Source: Paracoccus sediminis
GTDB lineage: Bacteria > Pseudomonadota > Alphaproteobacteria > Rhodobacterales > Rhodobacteraceae
Length of the DNA stretch: 64,000 bases
NCBI RefSeq assembly: GCF_900188295.1
Contig: NZ_FZNM01000016.1
Span: 1-64,000, forward strand
Direction of reading: 5' to 3'
Shown here: positions 44,148 to 52,278 of the stretch, one piece after another
How positions within the stretch are numbered: position 1 is the stretch's first letter
How the letters are laid out: each line of letters opens with the position of its first letter
The notes under the pieces: generated by a model
What the model was told of the DNA's origin: nothing
The model's input: only the letters and a program-made list of their open reading frames with translations
The model's database searches: none
Program-made: the position numbers and the translations under genes

Positions 44148-44178
44148 GCCCGGCGTTCCTGCGCCGGGCTTTCCTTTT
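44148..44178 (+). terminator. Rho-independent terminator
   Basis: Eight-base stem GCCCGGCG / CGCCGGGC with loop TTCCTG, followed by TTTCCTTTT. Perfect pairing and T-rich tail on the plus strand. Confidence 0.8.
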
Positions 44179-44299
44179 CCGCCTCGGCCATGGGTTGTGA
44201 CCGCGTGTGAGGCGAAGGGAGTGATCCAGTGCGGGTTTATCATCCGGTGGCTCAGACATCGACGCCGCGTGAAGGGTCAAGCTGCACCGTTTGTCGAGG

Positions 44300-45121
44300 T
44301 CACGTCTGCGAGGTTGGCTGGCAGACGAAGGTCAGTCGGACGCCATGAAGAACATCAGGCTCAACAACGATCTCTCCTGCCTGCTCGGCAACCGCAATGC
44401 CTGAGGCGCGGAGGCTTCGGGCCACAGGTCCCAGTTCCGGCACCAGGACGTTGAAGCCCAGAAAGGCTGGCGCCGTGCCCGGGCGCACTGTGATCGCGCC
44501 CCCGGCAAGAGGAACCTGCATCGGCTCCGCCGTCGGCGATCCGGTGAAGGCCGAAAGGAAGCCCCCATGATCTTGGGGACGCGGCGCGGCGATGGTGACG
44601 CCTGTGATGGCGGTGGCGCCGTTCGGATGGCGTTGCAAGGACTCGTTCCAGAAAGCCTCTGGAAAATGCTGCTGGCAGGTGAAGAAGCCAAGGTCGGGTG
44701 CCTGGCTGTCGACGGCAAAGGCCAGGCTGAAGGCGACATGCGTGGCGCTGCCATCGGGGCGCCTGCCGGTCCGCTCGAATCGGAAAGGGGAGAAGTCGCC
44801 GATGCCCTCCTGTGCAAAGCGCGCGGCGTCGGCTGCCGCATCGACGCTGCTCAGCACCAGCATGGCTAGTCCTGCGCGCCGCTGCAGGTAATCGCGCACG
44901 AACGCGCCGAAGCTGAAGTGGCCCGGAGCGTGCGGCGGAATGTCTGCATTCGCAGGAACCGCGATCAGTTCGATGAACGAGTGCCGGAACTGGATGATCC
45001 GGTTCTCGGTCCCCCAGGGATGGCGATTGCGCGGCCCGACCTGAAAGCCAAGGCGGGCGTAAAGATCGGCGGCCCCGTCCAGATCCCGGACAGCGACCAC
45101 GACATGATCGATATGACGCAT
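44300..45121 (-). CDS. VOC-superfamily (glyoxalase-like) protein
   Basis: 273 residues from the ATG at 45121 (GGAG 7 bases upstream). Opens with HIDHVVVAVRDLDGAADLYA and LGFQVGPRNRHPWGTENRII, the usual first betaalphabetabetabeta unit of glyoxalase_3-type proteins with its metal-binding His; IQFRHSFIELIAV gives the Glu. A second, weaker unit follows. The reaction cannot be told from sequence. It is followed on the same strand after a gap by nothing coupled; upstream is a response regulator gene. Confidence 0.82.
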   Translation of the reverse strand: MRHIDHVVVAVRDLDGAADLYARLGFQVGPRNRHPWGTENRIIQFRHSFIELIAVPANADIPPHAPGHFSFGAFVRDYLQRRAGLAMLVLSSVDAAADAARFAQEGIGDFSPFRFERTGRRPDGSATHVAFSLAFAVDSQAPDLGFFTCQQHFPEAFWNESLQRHPNGATAITGVTIAAPRPQDHGGFLSAFTGSPTAEPMQVPLAGGAITVRPGTAPAFLGFNVLVPELGPVARSLRASGIAVAEQAGEIVVEPDVLHGVRLTFVCQPTSQT

Positions 45122-45146
45122 CGCGCGCTCCTTCATTGGGCAGAAT

Positions 45147-45557
45147 TCAGTCGACGCCCTTTCCGAGCGGTTCAGGGCGGCGGCCTTCGGGAAGGATCTT
45201 CAGGAGGTGCTCGCGAACCACATCAGGAGTGAAGGGCTTTCTGATGAAGAGGGCACCGTCCGGCATGTCTCCAGGATCGGGCGGAGGTCCGCCTGAGGCC
45301 ACCAGGATGCCGATATGCGGCCAGTTCTGCGCACAGTGCCGCGCCAGGTCGAACCCGGTCATCTTGCCCGGGGGCATGCTTACGTCCGTGAAGAGCAATT
45401 GCACATTCTGGCCGAACGTGGCGAGAAGCTCCACAGCCTGCTCAGCCGTTGCGGCGTCGTGGCAGCGAAAGCCTGCCTCCTTCAGGATCTCGCAAGCATC
45501 CATCCGGATGAGCGCGTCATCGTCTGCCACAAGGGCATAAGGGCTGTGCCGGTCCAT
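45147..45557 (-). CDS. Single-domain response regulator
   Basis: 136 residues from the ATG at 45557. Receiver motifs: VADDDALIR acidic pair, LLFTDVSMPP phospho-acceptor Asp, LVASGG switch and FIRKPF Lys. No output domain, as in CheY/FixJ-accessory types common in alphaproteobacteria. A divergent BLUF photoreceptor gene lies 117 bases away, so a light-signalling link is possible but unproven. Confidence 0.88.
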   Translation of the reverse strand: MDRHSPYALVADDDALIRMDACEILKEAGFRCHDAATAEQAVELLATFGQNVQLLFTDVSMPPGKMTGFDLARHCAQNWPHIGILVASGGPPPDPGDMPDGALFIRKPFTPDVVREHLLKILPEGRRPEPLGKGVD

Positions 45558-45673
45558 GTCGCCTGATCCTTCTTGTTCACGGGCAAAAGGACTGCGGACT
45601 GGCAGGAGTTCCGGCAATCCACATGTTACTTGACACGCACAAAAATGCCGGTGACGTCATGGGGATGAGATAC

Positions 45674-46065
45674 ATGGCAATCCTTTATCGGAGTGAGGCA
45701 CGCCGAAAGGAGGGGCTGCCGAACAAGATATTCTGGCTACATCGCGGCGCAAGAATGCCGCGGTCGGTTTGACCGGCTTCCTGCACAGGGAAAGCGACAT
45801 CTACTACCAGTGGCTCGAGGGCCCGGAACCTGAAGTCCTGAAAGCCTTCGACAGGATCAGGTCAGACGACAGGCACGGTGATGTCGAGGTCCTGGACCGG
45901 CAGCAGACAGAAACCCGCAGCTTTCCGACATGGTCGATGGGCTATGGCAACTCGAAGACGACCTCCCTCTTCGACTGGGCGGCCGACCACGATGCACCTC
46001 TTCACCCGCCGCGAGTTTCCGATGTTCTGGCGTTCATGACGGAATGCGCTGCACGGCAGGAGTGA
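45674..46065 (+). pseudogene. BLUF-domain blue-light receptor, frameshifted
   Basis: The first frame (ATG 45674) gives MAILYRSEARRKEG and then goes out of frame; the second gives AAEQDILATSRRKNAAVGLT and GFLHRESDIYYQWLEG to a stop at 46065. Joined, they make a normal BLUF domain with the flavin-contacting Tyr in LYRSEA, Asn in RRKNA and Gln in YYQWLEG. One extra G in the GGGG at 45712-45715 would restore a single frame, so this is a one-base deletion or a sequencing error. BLUF proteins bind FAD and signal blue light to partners. Confidence 0.8.
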
Positions 46066-46359
46066 GATGTCGACCGCCGCTTGGGTCGCAACAGTCTGCG
46101 ATTGGGCGCACTGGCAAGCCTGAGGAAAGTGCTGTTCGAGCAAAACGACGAATGGCAGACTTCGACCTGCTCCATGATGGTCGAGCCCTTTGCTTAGATT
46201 GACAAGGAGGAGATCGACCTCATTCTCAACATTACTACGAAACCCGCCTGATCGCCCTCAGGACATCTGGAAAATTACACCAGTTCGGTGGACGTAACCC
46301 GAGGCCTTGCGGGAGGCACGGCACAAGACGGCCGAAGTCTCCTAGACCCCACAATCCGG
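46066..46359. other. Gap without a recognised gene
   Basis: No ORF with plausible composition, hairpin or repeat was found between the BLUF gene and the 27-bp tandem repeats. Confidence 0.4.
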
Positions 46360-46413
46360 CGTGCTCCCACGCCCCTGCCCATCCCGCGTGCTCCCACGCC
46401 CCTGCCCATCCCG
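46360..46413. repeat. Two tandem 27-bp repeats
   Basis: CGTGCTCCCACGCCCCTGCC followed by CATCCCG occurs at 46360-46386 and again without change at 46387-46413, with the start of a third (CGT). Not in a gene; copy number may vary between isolates. Confidence 0.75.
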
Positions 46414-46480
46414 CGTCATAAAACCTCTTCTCATGGGCATCGCAGCCGGGGGTTGAACCGGCCCCTGGTTGCCGGGCAGC

Positions 46481-46509
46481 AAAAAGCCCCGCCGGGAAGG
46501 GGCGGGGCC
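46481..46509 (-). terminator. Rho-independent terminator, minus strand
   Basis: On the minus strand GGCCCCGCC-CCTTCCC-GGCGGGGC is followed by TTTTT. It could end transcripts of the resolvase gene or of an unseen minus-strand RNA. Confidence 0.75.
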
Positions 46510-46718
46510 TGCTGAAACACAGCACTGGGAACAACACACGCGGCACACAAACACTCGTCAACTCTGTAAGAACGTCCTGAACCGCAAAAGGTTCCGCGAC
46601 TTTCTATAAAATTCAGATACTTACAAACTAAAGATGATTAACCGCCTGTGCGCTTGGGTCGCCTCGGAGGAACTCGTTAACCATAGCAGGCACGGCTCCC
46701 GTGGTTCGCAACCGGAAG

Positions 46719-46734
46719 TTGTCCATTTGGACAA
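46719..46734. promoter_or_regulatory. Operator-like palindrome
   Basis: TTGTCCATTTGGACAA: 6-base arms with a 4-base centre, 50 bases upstream of the structured RNA segment. Plausible repressor site. Confidence 0.4.
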
Positions 46735-46769
46735 GTTGCCGAGAAGGTCAGCTTGAAGCATAACCATCC

Positions 46770-47020
46770 CATCAGCCGAGCGGCTCCGTGTGTTGTGTTT
46801 TCCGAGTTCTGCCGCTCGGCTGGAAAGCCCCCTCTCTTAAGACCGCGTTAAGTCTGCTTCGAGAAAGCCTCTCCCCGGCTGCTGTGACCTGTGCTTAGGT
46901 TGCTGTGTCAGCGCGGTCGTGGGCTGGCTTCCTGGTTACTGACCTGGTGAAGCCCTAAGCTCCGCCCCTGCAAAGCCCCTCGGTGCAGCATGTCAGGCTC
47001 CCACCGGGGGGCTTCTTTTT
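46770..47020 (+). ncRNA. Putative structured small RNA ending in a terminator
   Basis: About 250 bases without an ORF contain successive strong hairpins: a 12-bp perfect stem CAGCCGAGCGGC (46773-46784) / GCCGCTCGGCTG (46811-46822); a domain closed by GACCGCG (46841-46847) / CGCGGTC (46912-46918); GGCTTC (46926-46931) / GAAGCC (46949-46954); and the terminator at 46973-47020. It does not match tmRNA, SRP RNA or RNase P RNA motifs that I know. A plasmid-encoded regulatory RNA is the simplest reading. Confidence 0.5.
46973..47020 (+). terminator. Rho-independent terminator of the putative small RNA
   Basis: AAGCCCCTCGGTG (46973-46985) pairs with CACCGGGGGGCTT (47002-47014) and is followed by CTTTTT at 47015-47020. 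Long stem and T-tract on the plus strand; no plus-strand gene ends just before it. Confidence 0.8.
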
Positions 47021-47158
47021 CCGCCAGCCGGTCTTCCTAATCGAGGTCCTGCACAGGCTGTGCAGTGCCCCTTCCTGCCTTCTTCGGCGCCAAGCGCGGA
47101 AGCAGGATGGGCCAGGACCTGCCGCCCAGCATCGGTCAGCTTGACCCAGCAGAGGCGT

Positions 47159-48040
47159 CTAGGCCGTGATCAGCCCCAGCCGTTCGGCCCGCAACAGCAG
47201 CGACCGCACGGAAGACGGATACCACTTCGAACTGCCGCGCGGGGTGCGTTCGCGCATGTCCTCCAGCCGCTTCGCAATGCCCGCCAACGTCAGGTCGGGA
47301 TCGGCATGGCGCATCCCGGCGATGATGGCCAGCAGCCGGTCGTCGGCCGTGCGGCGCGGGGCGCGATCCAGCACCGTGGCAGGCAGTAGCCCGTCGCGAA
47401 CATAGCGCCGGGCCGCGCGCTTCAGCCGCTCGACTGTCCAGGGCTGACCGGTGCGTGTGCCCAGGAGCCGCGTCAGGTCGTCCCAGGCCATCTCGGGTCG
47501 GTGGCGGCGCACCAGAGGCAGCCAGGTGTCGGCCGTGGCTTCGAGCTTCTGGAAGTAGGTTTCGTCACGCGCGAGGCGCAGCTTGCGGATCGCCTCGCGA
47601 TCGCCCGCCTTCAGCGCCGGATTGCCGCCGACCCGCCCTTGGGCGCGCGCAGCACGCAGCCCGGCCTTGGTGCGCTCGCGGATCAGCGCACGTTCCAGTT
47701 CCGCAACCGCCCCCATCACCTGCAACGAGAACTTGCCCTGCGCCGTGGTGGTGTCGATGGGATCGCCCAGCGACCGGAAATGCGCGCCTCTGGCCTCCAG
47801 CGTCTCGATCACCTGCAGAAGATGGCTCAGGGAGCGGGCCAGCCGGTCCAAGCGCACAACCACCAGCGTCTCGCCCGGTCGGATCGTCGCCAGAAGCCGC
47901 GCGAGGGCAGGGCGAGTGCGGTCGGCACCTGAGGCGTGCTCCTCGTGAATGATGGCGCAGCCTACCGCACGCAGCTCCATCCGCTGCGGATCGAGCGTCT
48001 GTTCGCCCGTCGAGACGCGGGCATAGCCGATGAGAGGCAT
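47159..48040 (-). CDS. Serine recombinase/resolvase
   Basis: 293 residues; GGAG before the ATG at 48040. Resolvase catalytic Ser in GYARVSTGEQTLD, DRLARSLSHL segment, and the E-helix Arg residues ELERALIRERTKAGL. The C-terminal region is longer than in classic Tn3 resolvases (about 110 extra residues, Arg-rich with two possible helix-turn-helix parts). Likely resolves plasmid multimers or cointegrates; the recombination site is probably in 48041-48120, which has no gene. Confidence 0.88.
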   Translation of the reverse strand: MPLIGYARVSTGEQTLDPQRMELRAVGCAIIHEEHASGADRTRPALARLLATIRPGETLVVVRLDRLARSLSHLLQVIETLEARGAHFRSLGDPIDTTTAQGKFSLQVMGAVAELERALIRERTKAGLRAARAQGRVGGNPALKAGDREAIRKLRLARDETYFQKLEATADTWLPLVRRHRPEMAWDDLTRLLGTRTGQPWTVERLKRAARRYVRDGLLPATVLDRAPRRTADDRLLAIIAGMRHADPDLTLAGIAKRLEDMRERTPRGSSKWYPSSVRSLLLRAERLGLITA

Positions 48041-48370
48041 GGATGGCTCCAGGTTTAGGCTGTTGGTAACCCTCCATACACAATCAAATCGCAGGATAAA
48101 ACGGTCGTTTGAAGGCGCCTATTAGTGGCCGCCTTCTAGAAGCACTTCACCAAGCGGAAGCGTTAGCTGACTTCTTCTCCTGTCTGCGGGCGTTCCCACA
48201 ACTGGAACTTTCACCCTGCTACCTGCATCCTGAAGACCCCTCTGTCGTTGAGCGGCCGTGACATAAAAATCAATTCTGTAATCCGCACTAAGAATTATAC
48301 GAGCGGGCATGAAGCAAATCATACTGCGGTGTCTTATGGTGAAAGAGGAGAAAGCCGGTATAGGTCCGCA

Positions 48371-49168
48371 ATGGATGTTGAAGACCTCAAGCGGATCGGG
48401 TTTGTTGAAATCGGCGAATGGCGCCTCGACACAGAGGACAGGATCGCCCTTTGCCTTGCAAGCGAGATTGGTGCCAAGCTCACGCTCGTGCCCAATGCCT
48501 GCTATGCCTTCACCGAGAAGACGGAAGTCCTCTACATCGGCAAGACCACGCAGGGTATCCGCAAGCGCTTCTACTATTACGCCAATCCGCGGTCGAACCA
48601 GTCTACCAATGTGCGCTGCAACCGCAACATCCTCGAAGCGATTGCTGCTGATAAGGTGATCGGCGTTCTGGGCTTCGTGCCCACGACCGACCTGCGCATC
48701 GGAGAGTTTCGGCTGAACTTGGCTGCAGGACTCGAGGACGATCTCATTGCGCGGTTCTCGCCGTCATGGAACGGACGGGACCGTGGCCGCGTGGTCACCG
48801 AGACAGCCGAGATCGAAAGTGAGGATTTCGGCACAGCCGGCGAAACGCAGGAAAGCGACCCTGCTCCGGCGGAGGCCGTCTTCACTGTGACCCTCACGGA
48901 CTGGTATCGCAAGAATGGCGTAATCAATGTCCCGACCGTTGCCAGCGTCCACCTCGGCGCACATGGCGATCCTGTCACCATCGACTTCGAGGACGGTTCG
49001 CCCTCAGTCGGGGCATTCATCAACCGCGTTTCTAACCCGAACGGCTCCGCGCGCATCCGCTGTGTAGGGTTGCGCGACTGGTTCGTCGCCAATTGCGAGC
49101 CGGACGATCAACTTTCCTGTGTCATCCGTGCGCAGAAACGGATCGTGGTGAGCAAACTCGTCCGCTGA
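48371..49168 (+). CDS. GIY-YIG nuclease-domain protein
   Basis: 265 residues from the ATG at 48371 (MDVEDLKRIGFVEIGEW); an upstream in-frame start at 48248 is less likely. The GIY-YIG core is ACYAFTEKTEVLYIGKTTQG followed by IRKRFYYYANP and a Glu-containing helix. The C-terminal 110 residues (FTVTLTDWYRKNGVINVPTV...) look like an added binding domain. The family cuts or nicks DNA; the location at the start of the defence-like region suggests a defence or homing role. Confidence 0.78.
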   Translation: MDVEDLKRIGFVEIGEWRLDTEDRIALCLASEIGAKLTLVPNACYAFTEKTEVLYIGKTTQGIRKRFYYYANPRSNQSTNVRCNRNILEAIAADKVIGVLGFVPTTDLRIGEFRLNLAAGLEDDLIARFSPSWNGRDRGRVVTETAEIESEDFGTAGETQESDPAPAEAVFTVTLTDWYRKNGVINVPTVASVHLGAHGDPVTIDFEDGSPSVGAFINRVSNPNGSARIRCVGLRDWFVANCEPDDQLSCVIRAQKRIVVSKLVR

Positions 49169-49237
49169 AAAGCGTCCTTTCGCATCTGCCGCATGGGCCT
49201 CTCCCTGGCACGTGTAGAGGCGGAAGAGGAACTCCGC

Positions 49238-50431
49238 TCATATGCAGTTTTTCCAGGCCAGAGCCAGCGCACTCCGGGACATCGGGTCGAGTTCGCCACC
49301 CTCCTGAAAGAGGCCCATCACGCGTGCCGCGTCGATTCCGAACTCGAGGCGGTGCGCACTGACCAAGAGCGAAGGCAGGCCCACCACCGGAACGGTCAGG
49401 AAGGCAGAACCTCCTTCGTATCGTATCGAGAGGTCGGACTTCGGGATCGCATATGTCTTGCTATCGACACTGATGAGAATGGCATTCACATAGGATCGCA
49501 CGGGATCAGGATCGCCGGTCGAACCCATCCGCATCTTGATCAGCAGTTTAGGCTCACCACTCGGCCCGGAGCAGAAGGCTGTGACCTGCTGGAGGACCGA
49601 GTCACTTCGGTTCGGCCGTGTCGCGGTAACTAGCCCGTCCGAATATGGCTCCATGAACCAGGTGGACAGGCCCTTCCCGGAAGCGATGCTGAGTTCCTCC
49701 ATCTCGGCGGCGGTTGGAAAATACAGGCTGTCGCTAGGGGTTGCGGCAGCCAGGGCGACAATACGAGGGTCGATACCCATTTCCATAGCGTAGAGGACGA
49801 TCTGCCCAGTCACCGCCTGGGCCACGGAAAGCGTGCTCGATCTCAGCTCTGCAACCTGCTGCGAGGTGAGCATCTCGGCACCCTCTTCGGAGCTGCCGCG
49901 GTAGAACTGGTGGAAGCCGAGACGGCTGTTCTCGGTGGGATAATAAGGGGAGTCAACGAACCGGACCTCGCCGCCAAGGAACGCATAGGCGCAGGAACTG
50001 GCGCAGATGCCTGCCTCCACCATGTCGAACCAAGTATCGCATGGAGACGCGTAGCTCTCGATGTCGCGCCGGGTCCGGCCAATATGGGTCGTCATGCCGT
50101 GTTCGCGAAACAGGCGGCCGAGTTCCATGCCAGCTTGGAGGCTTCCACCCGGGGAATGCAGCACGACCTGAGACTGCGTCAGGTTTTCCCGCGCCAGAAA
50201 CTCACGGAACCGATCCGCCGAATCCAGTTCGATCCGGCCTGTCGCCGCGATCCATGTCGACGTCGTCATGTTGCCTTTCGAGGTCGCCATCGAGAAGACC
50301 ATGGGTCGCTCGAAAGCCCCTTCTTCCATAGCTAGCGGGCGAGGGCACTCGCCGCCTGTCTGCTGGGAATGGGCTACGGTCGCCCAAGGGATCAGCAAGG
50401 AAAGACATAACAGGAATTGGAATACATGCAT
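49238..50431 (-). CDS. Periplasmic Clp/SDH-like protein (ClpP-fold, COG3904-type)
   Basis: 397 residues from the ATG at 50431; hydrophobic signal MHVFQFLLCLSLLIPWATVA. Crotonase/ClpP-like segments VVLHSPGGSLQAGMELGRLF and GICASSCAYAFLGGEVRFVD carry the GG oxyanion loop and the expected Ser of serine-dehydratase-like periplasmic proteins. Family members are widespread in alphaproteobacteria with unknown substrates. A GGAG site lies at long spacing before the start. Confidence 0.75.
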   Translation of the reverse strand: MHVFQFLLCLSLLIPWATVAHSQQTGGECPRPLAMEEGAFERPMVFSMATSKGNMTTSTWIAATGRIELDSADRFREFLARENLTQSQVVLHSPGGSLQAGMELGRLFREHGMTTHIGRTRRDIESYASPCDTWFDMVEAGICASSCAYAFLGGEVRFVDSPYYPTENSRLGFHQFYRGSSEEGAEMLTSQQVAELRSSTLSVAQAVTGQIVLYAMEMGIDPRIVALAAATPSDSLYFPTAAEMEELSIASGKGLSTWFMEPYSDGLVTATRPNRSDSVLQQVTAFCSGPSGEPKLLIKMRMGSTGDPDPVRSYVNAILISVDSKTYAIPKSDLSIRYEGGSAFLTVPVVGLPSLLVSAHRLEFGIDAARVMGLFQEGGELDPMSRSALALAWKNCI

Positions 50432-50824
50432 AAGGGCAAGGCTCCTGTGGAAGTTCTTCGAGTTGCGCCAGCGGAGCCGAAAGGCGAGGTCGCCGCATTT
50501 TCCCTGGGTGCGTTCTTTGTTCAAGGCCAATAGCATTCCGGAATGCCGGCATGTGCCCCTGCTGCACGGCAGACAGGAATGCGCCTTCAAGCAAGTTTAT
50601 GGGTCCTGACCATAGTGACAAGGAAATGGGATGATCTGCGGCAAGGAAGAGTATCTTGAATACAGCCAAAAGCTGCTCGAGGGACGAGTAGAGAATACTT
50701 TCCCGATCATGGGGATTTCTGACGTTGCTGAAATGTCGCAGCGCCTTCACAATTTCTCCCCAGGTGTCCATCAGAAAAAGGGGCAACGTGAATATAGAGG
50801 CATGCACTCTCATGCAGGTTGAAG
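50432..50824. other. Gap between divergent genes
   Basis: Divergent promoter region for the ClpP-like gene and the cassette starting at 50825. Short frames on both strands (for example plus 50631-50822) have no recognisable product. No terminator or repeat noted. Confidence 0.35.
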
Positions 50825-51271
50825 ATGCCTCTTTCTCACTTAGACCAATCCTCTGCCCACGACCTCCTGATCGGGCCTCTGACGATCCGGATCCAGGGCC
50901 GCCTCCACCCGGAAGAAACCGATCCTTTTGACTTTGACTGGCTCACAACAAGCTCGACCTTCAAGGGGCAGCATACGACATCGCCAGGCTCTACGAGCTT
51001 TGAAGCTGTAGAACTGGCTCGGTTTCAGGCTGACCTGATCGCACTTGCCGATCATGCTGCATCAGAACTCGGGTTCTATCCGACCGAGCAGATTTGCATG
51101 ATCACCGCGAAGCGGCGAAGCGATGGGCAGGTTGATGTTGGATTCGGTCATGAGAGTGGCGACACGGCATACGTCATCGTCACAGACGAGGATCTGCGGA
51201 ACTGGATCGATGGCCTTGCAGCTATCTTGCGAGATTACCCTCCGCGCACGACACTGCAAAATATTTCGTGA
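50825..51271 (+). CDS. Small uncharacterised protein, first gene of the nuclease/metallo-beta-lactamase cassette
   Basis: 148 residues from the ATG at 50825, with AGG 6 bases upstream. Begins MPLSHLDQSSAHDLLIGPLT and contains TEQICMITAKRRSDGQVDVG, TAYVIVTDEDLRNWIDG segments; soluble alpha/beta, no signal or membrane helix, no recognised family. It is followed closely on the same strand by the nuclease-like and beta-CASP genes, so it is probably a subunit or regulator of the same system. Confidence 0.7.
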   Translation: MPLSHLDQSSAHDLLIGPLTIRIQGRLHPEETDPFDFDWLTTSSTFKGQHTTSPGSTSFEAVELARFQADLIALADHAASELGFYPTEQICMITAKRRSDGQVDVGFGHESGDTAYVIVTDEDLRNWIDGLAAILRDYPPRTTLQNIS

Positions 51272-51330
51272 AGCGTGAACGTCCCGACCACCATTTCTCC
51301 AACGCAGATCATCATTTCACAGGACCAAGG

Positions 51331-52278
51331 ATGAGCAGATTTCAAAGGCGTGTCGAACTATCCCGTTTGACCCCGAAGCTGGTAGAAGAGCATCCTTGGT
51401 TCGAGGAGCTTCTGAAACGGTGGCGGCCTGCTGGCCAGGCTCCGCTGAAGAACGAGAGGGGTCAGATCCTCTCTCTCAGACTGGCGATCCGATCCCAGGA
51501 CATCATGACCTTCTATTGTGGTGGGCAGCAGATCGCGAAGGTGAAGTGCTCCAAGAAGCAGTTCCACGCAAGTGCAGACCTGACCTACCTGCAGGATGAC
51601 AAGCCACTCAAAGCAGAGACGGTTGATGTGCCTCCCTGTCAGCCCGGCGAGGAGGGCGTTGAACTTGATCGACGCATCCAGCGCTCCCTCTACAAGCAGG
51701 GCCGGGACAAGGACGGAGCACTGGTCTTGGGGGAAAAGGTCTTCGTCGAAGAACTGATCGGAGCGAATGCAGACGTCTTCGACGTCGAGATTGGTCTTCC
51801 GGGTGGGGCCACGGCGCCGAGGATGGATCTTCTTGCACTTGAGCCGCACGGCAGGGGCTGGCGCATCGTGCTGTGGGAAGCGAAACTGGCTGCCAATTCT
51901 GGCAGCCGGTCTCTGACGAACCCTAAGACCTTGAAGCAGTATGAGGCCTACACGACGTGGCTCCGCTCCGAACAGAACCGCGCCGACTTCCTGCAAGGAG
52001 CGCGCGACGCGTGCCGATCACTGGTTCATGCTCATGATCTCGCGTCCGAATCGGGGATCACGCTGCACCCGCTTGGCGAGGGTATCCGCGCCATAGGCTC
52101 GAGAGAGAACATTGTGCTGACCGTGGATCCCGTTGTGCGATACGTGGTCGATACCCGAGGGCGCTCAGGCAAGAGCTTTGTGGAAAATAGACATGACAAG
52201 AAGCTGCGGGATGAGACCAAAGGTCATGTGCAGCTCATCGGAGTTGATGGTTCTTTCGTTTTGGACCAGCTGCCTTGA
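51331..52278 (+). CDS. PD-(D/E)XK-like nuclease of the cassette
   Basis: 315 residues from the ATG at 51331 (AGGA upstream); an earlier GTG at 51268 overlapping the previous stop is possible. The C-terminal half has APRMDLLALEPHGRGWRIVL then WEAKLAANSGSRSL, a D-x(n)-E-x-K active-site pattern on adjacent strands, typical of the restriction-endonuclease fold. The segment LKQYEAYTTWLRSEQNR matches the following helix of such nucleases. Its TGA overlaps the next gene's start, implying coupling. Family not recognised. Confidence 0.72.
   Translation: MSRFQRRVELSRLTPKLVEEHPWFEELLKRWRPAGQAPLKNERGQILSLRLAIRSQDIMTFYCGGQQIAKVKCSKKQFHASADLTYLQDDKPLKAETVDVPPCQPGEEGVELDRRIQRSLYKQGRDKDGALVLGEKVFVEELIGANADVFDVEIGLPGGATAPRMDLLALEPHGRGWRIVLWEAKLAANSGSRSLTNPKTLKQYEAYTTWLRSEQNRADFLQGARDACRSLVHAHDLASESGITLHPLGEGIRAIGSRENIVLTVDPVVRYVVDTRGRSGKSFVENRHDKKLRDETKGHVQLIGVDGSFVLDQLP

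Noticed and set aside
50202..50813. Minus frame with MDTWGEIVKALRHFSNV, possible ISAs1-like transposase remnant
   Set aside because: Only a vague resemblance; overlaps the real ClpP-like gene in another frame and lacks catalytic residues.
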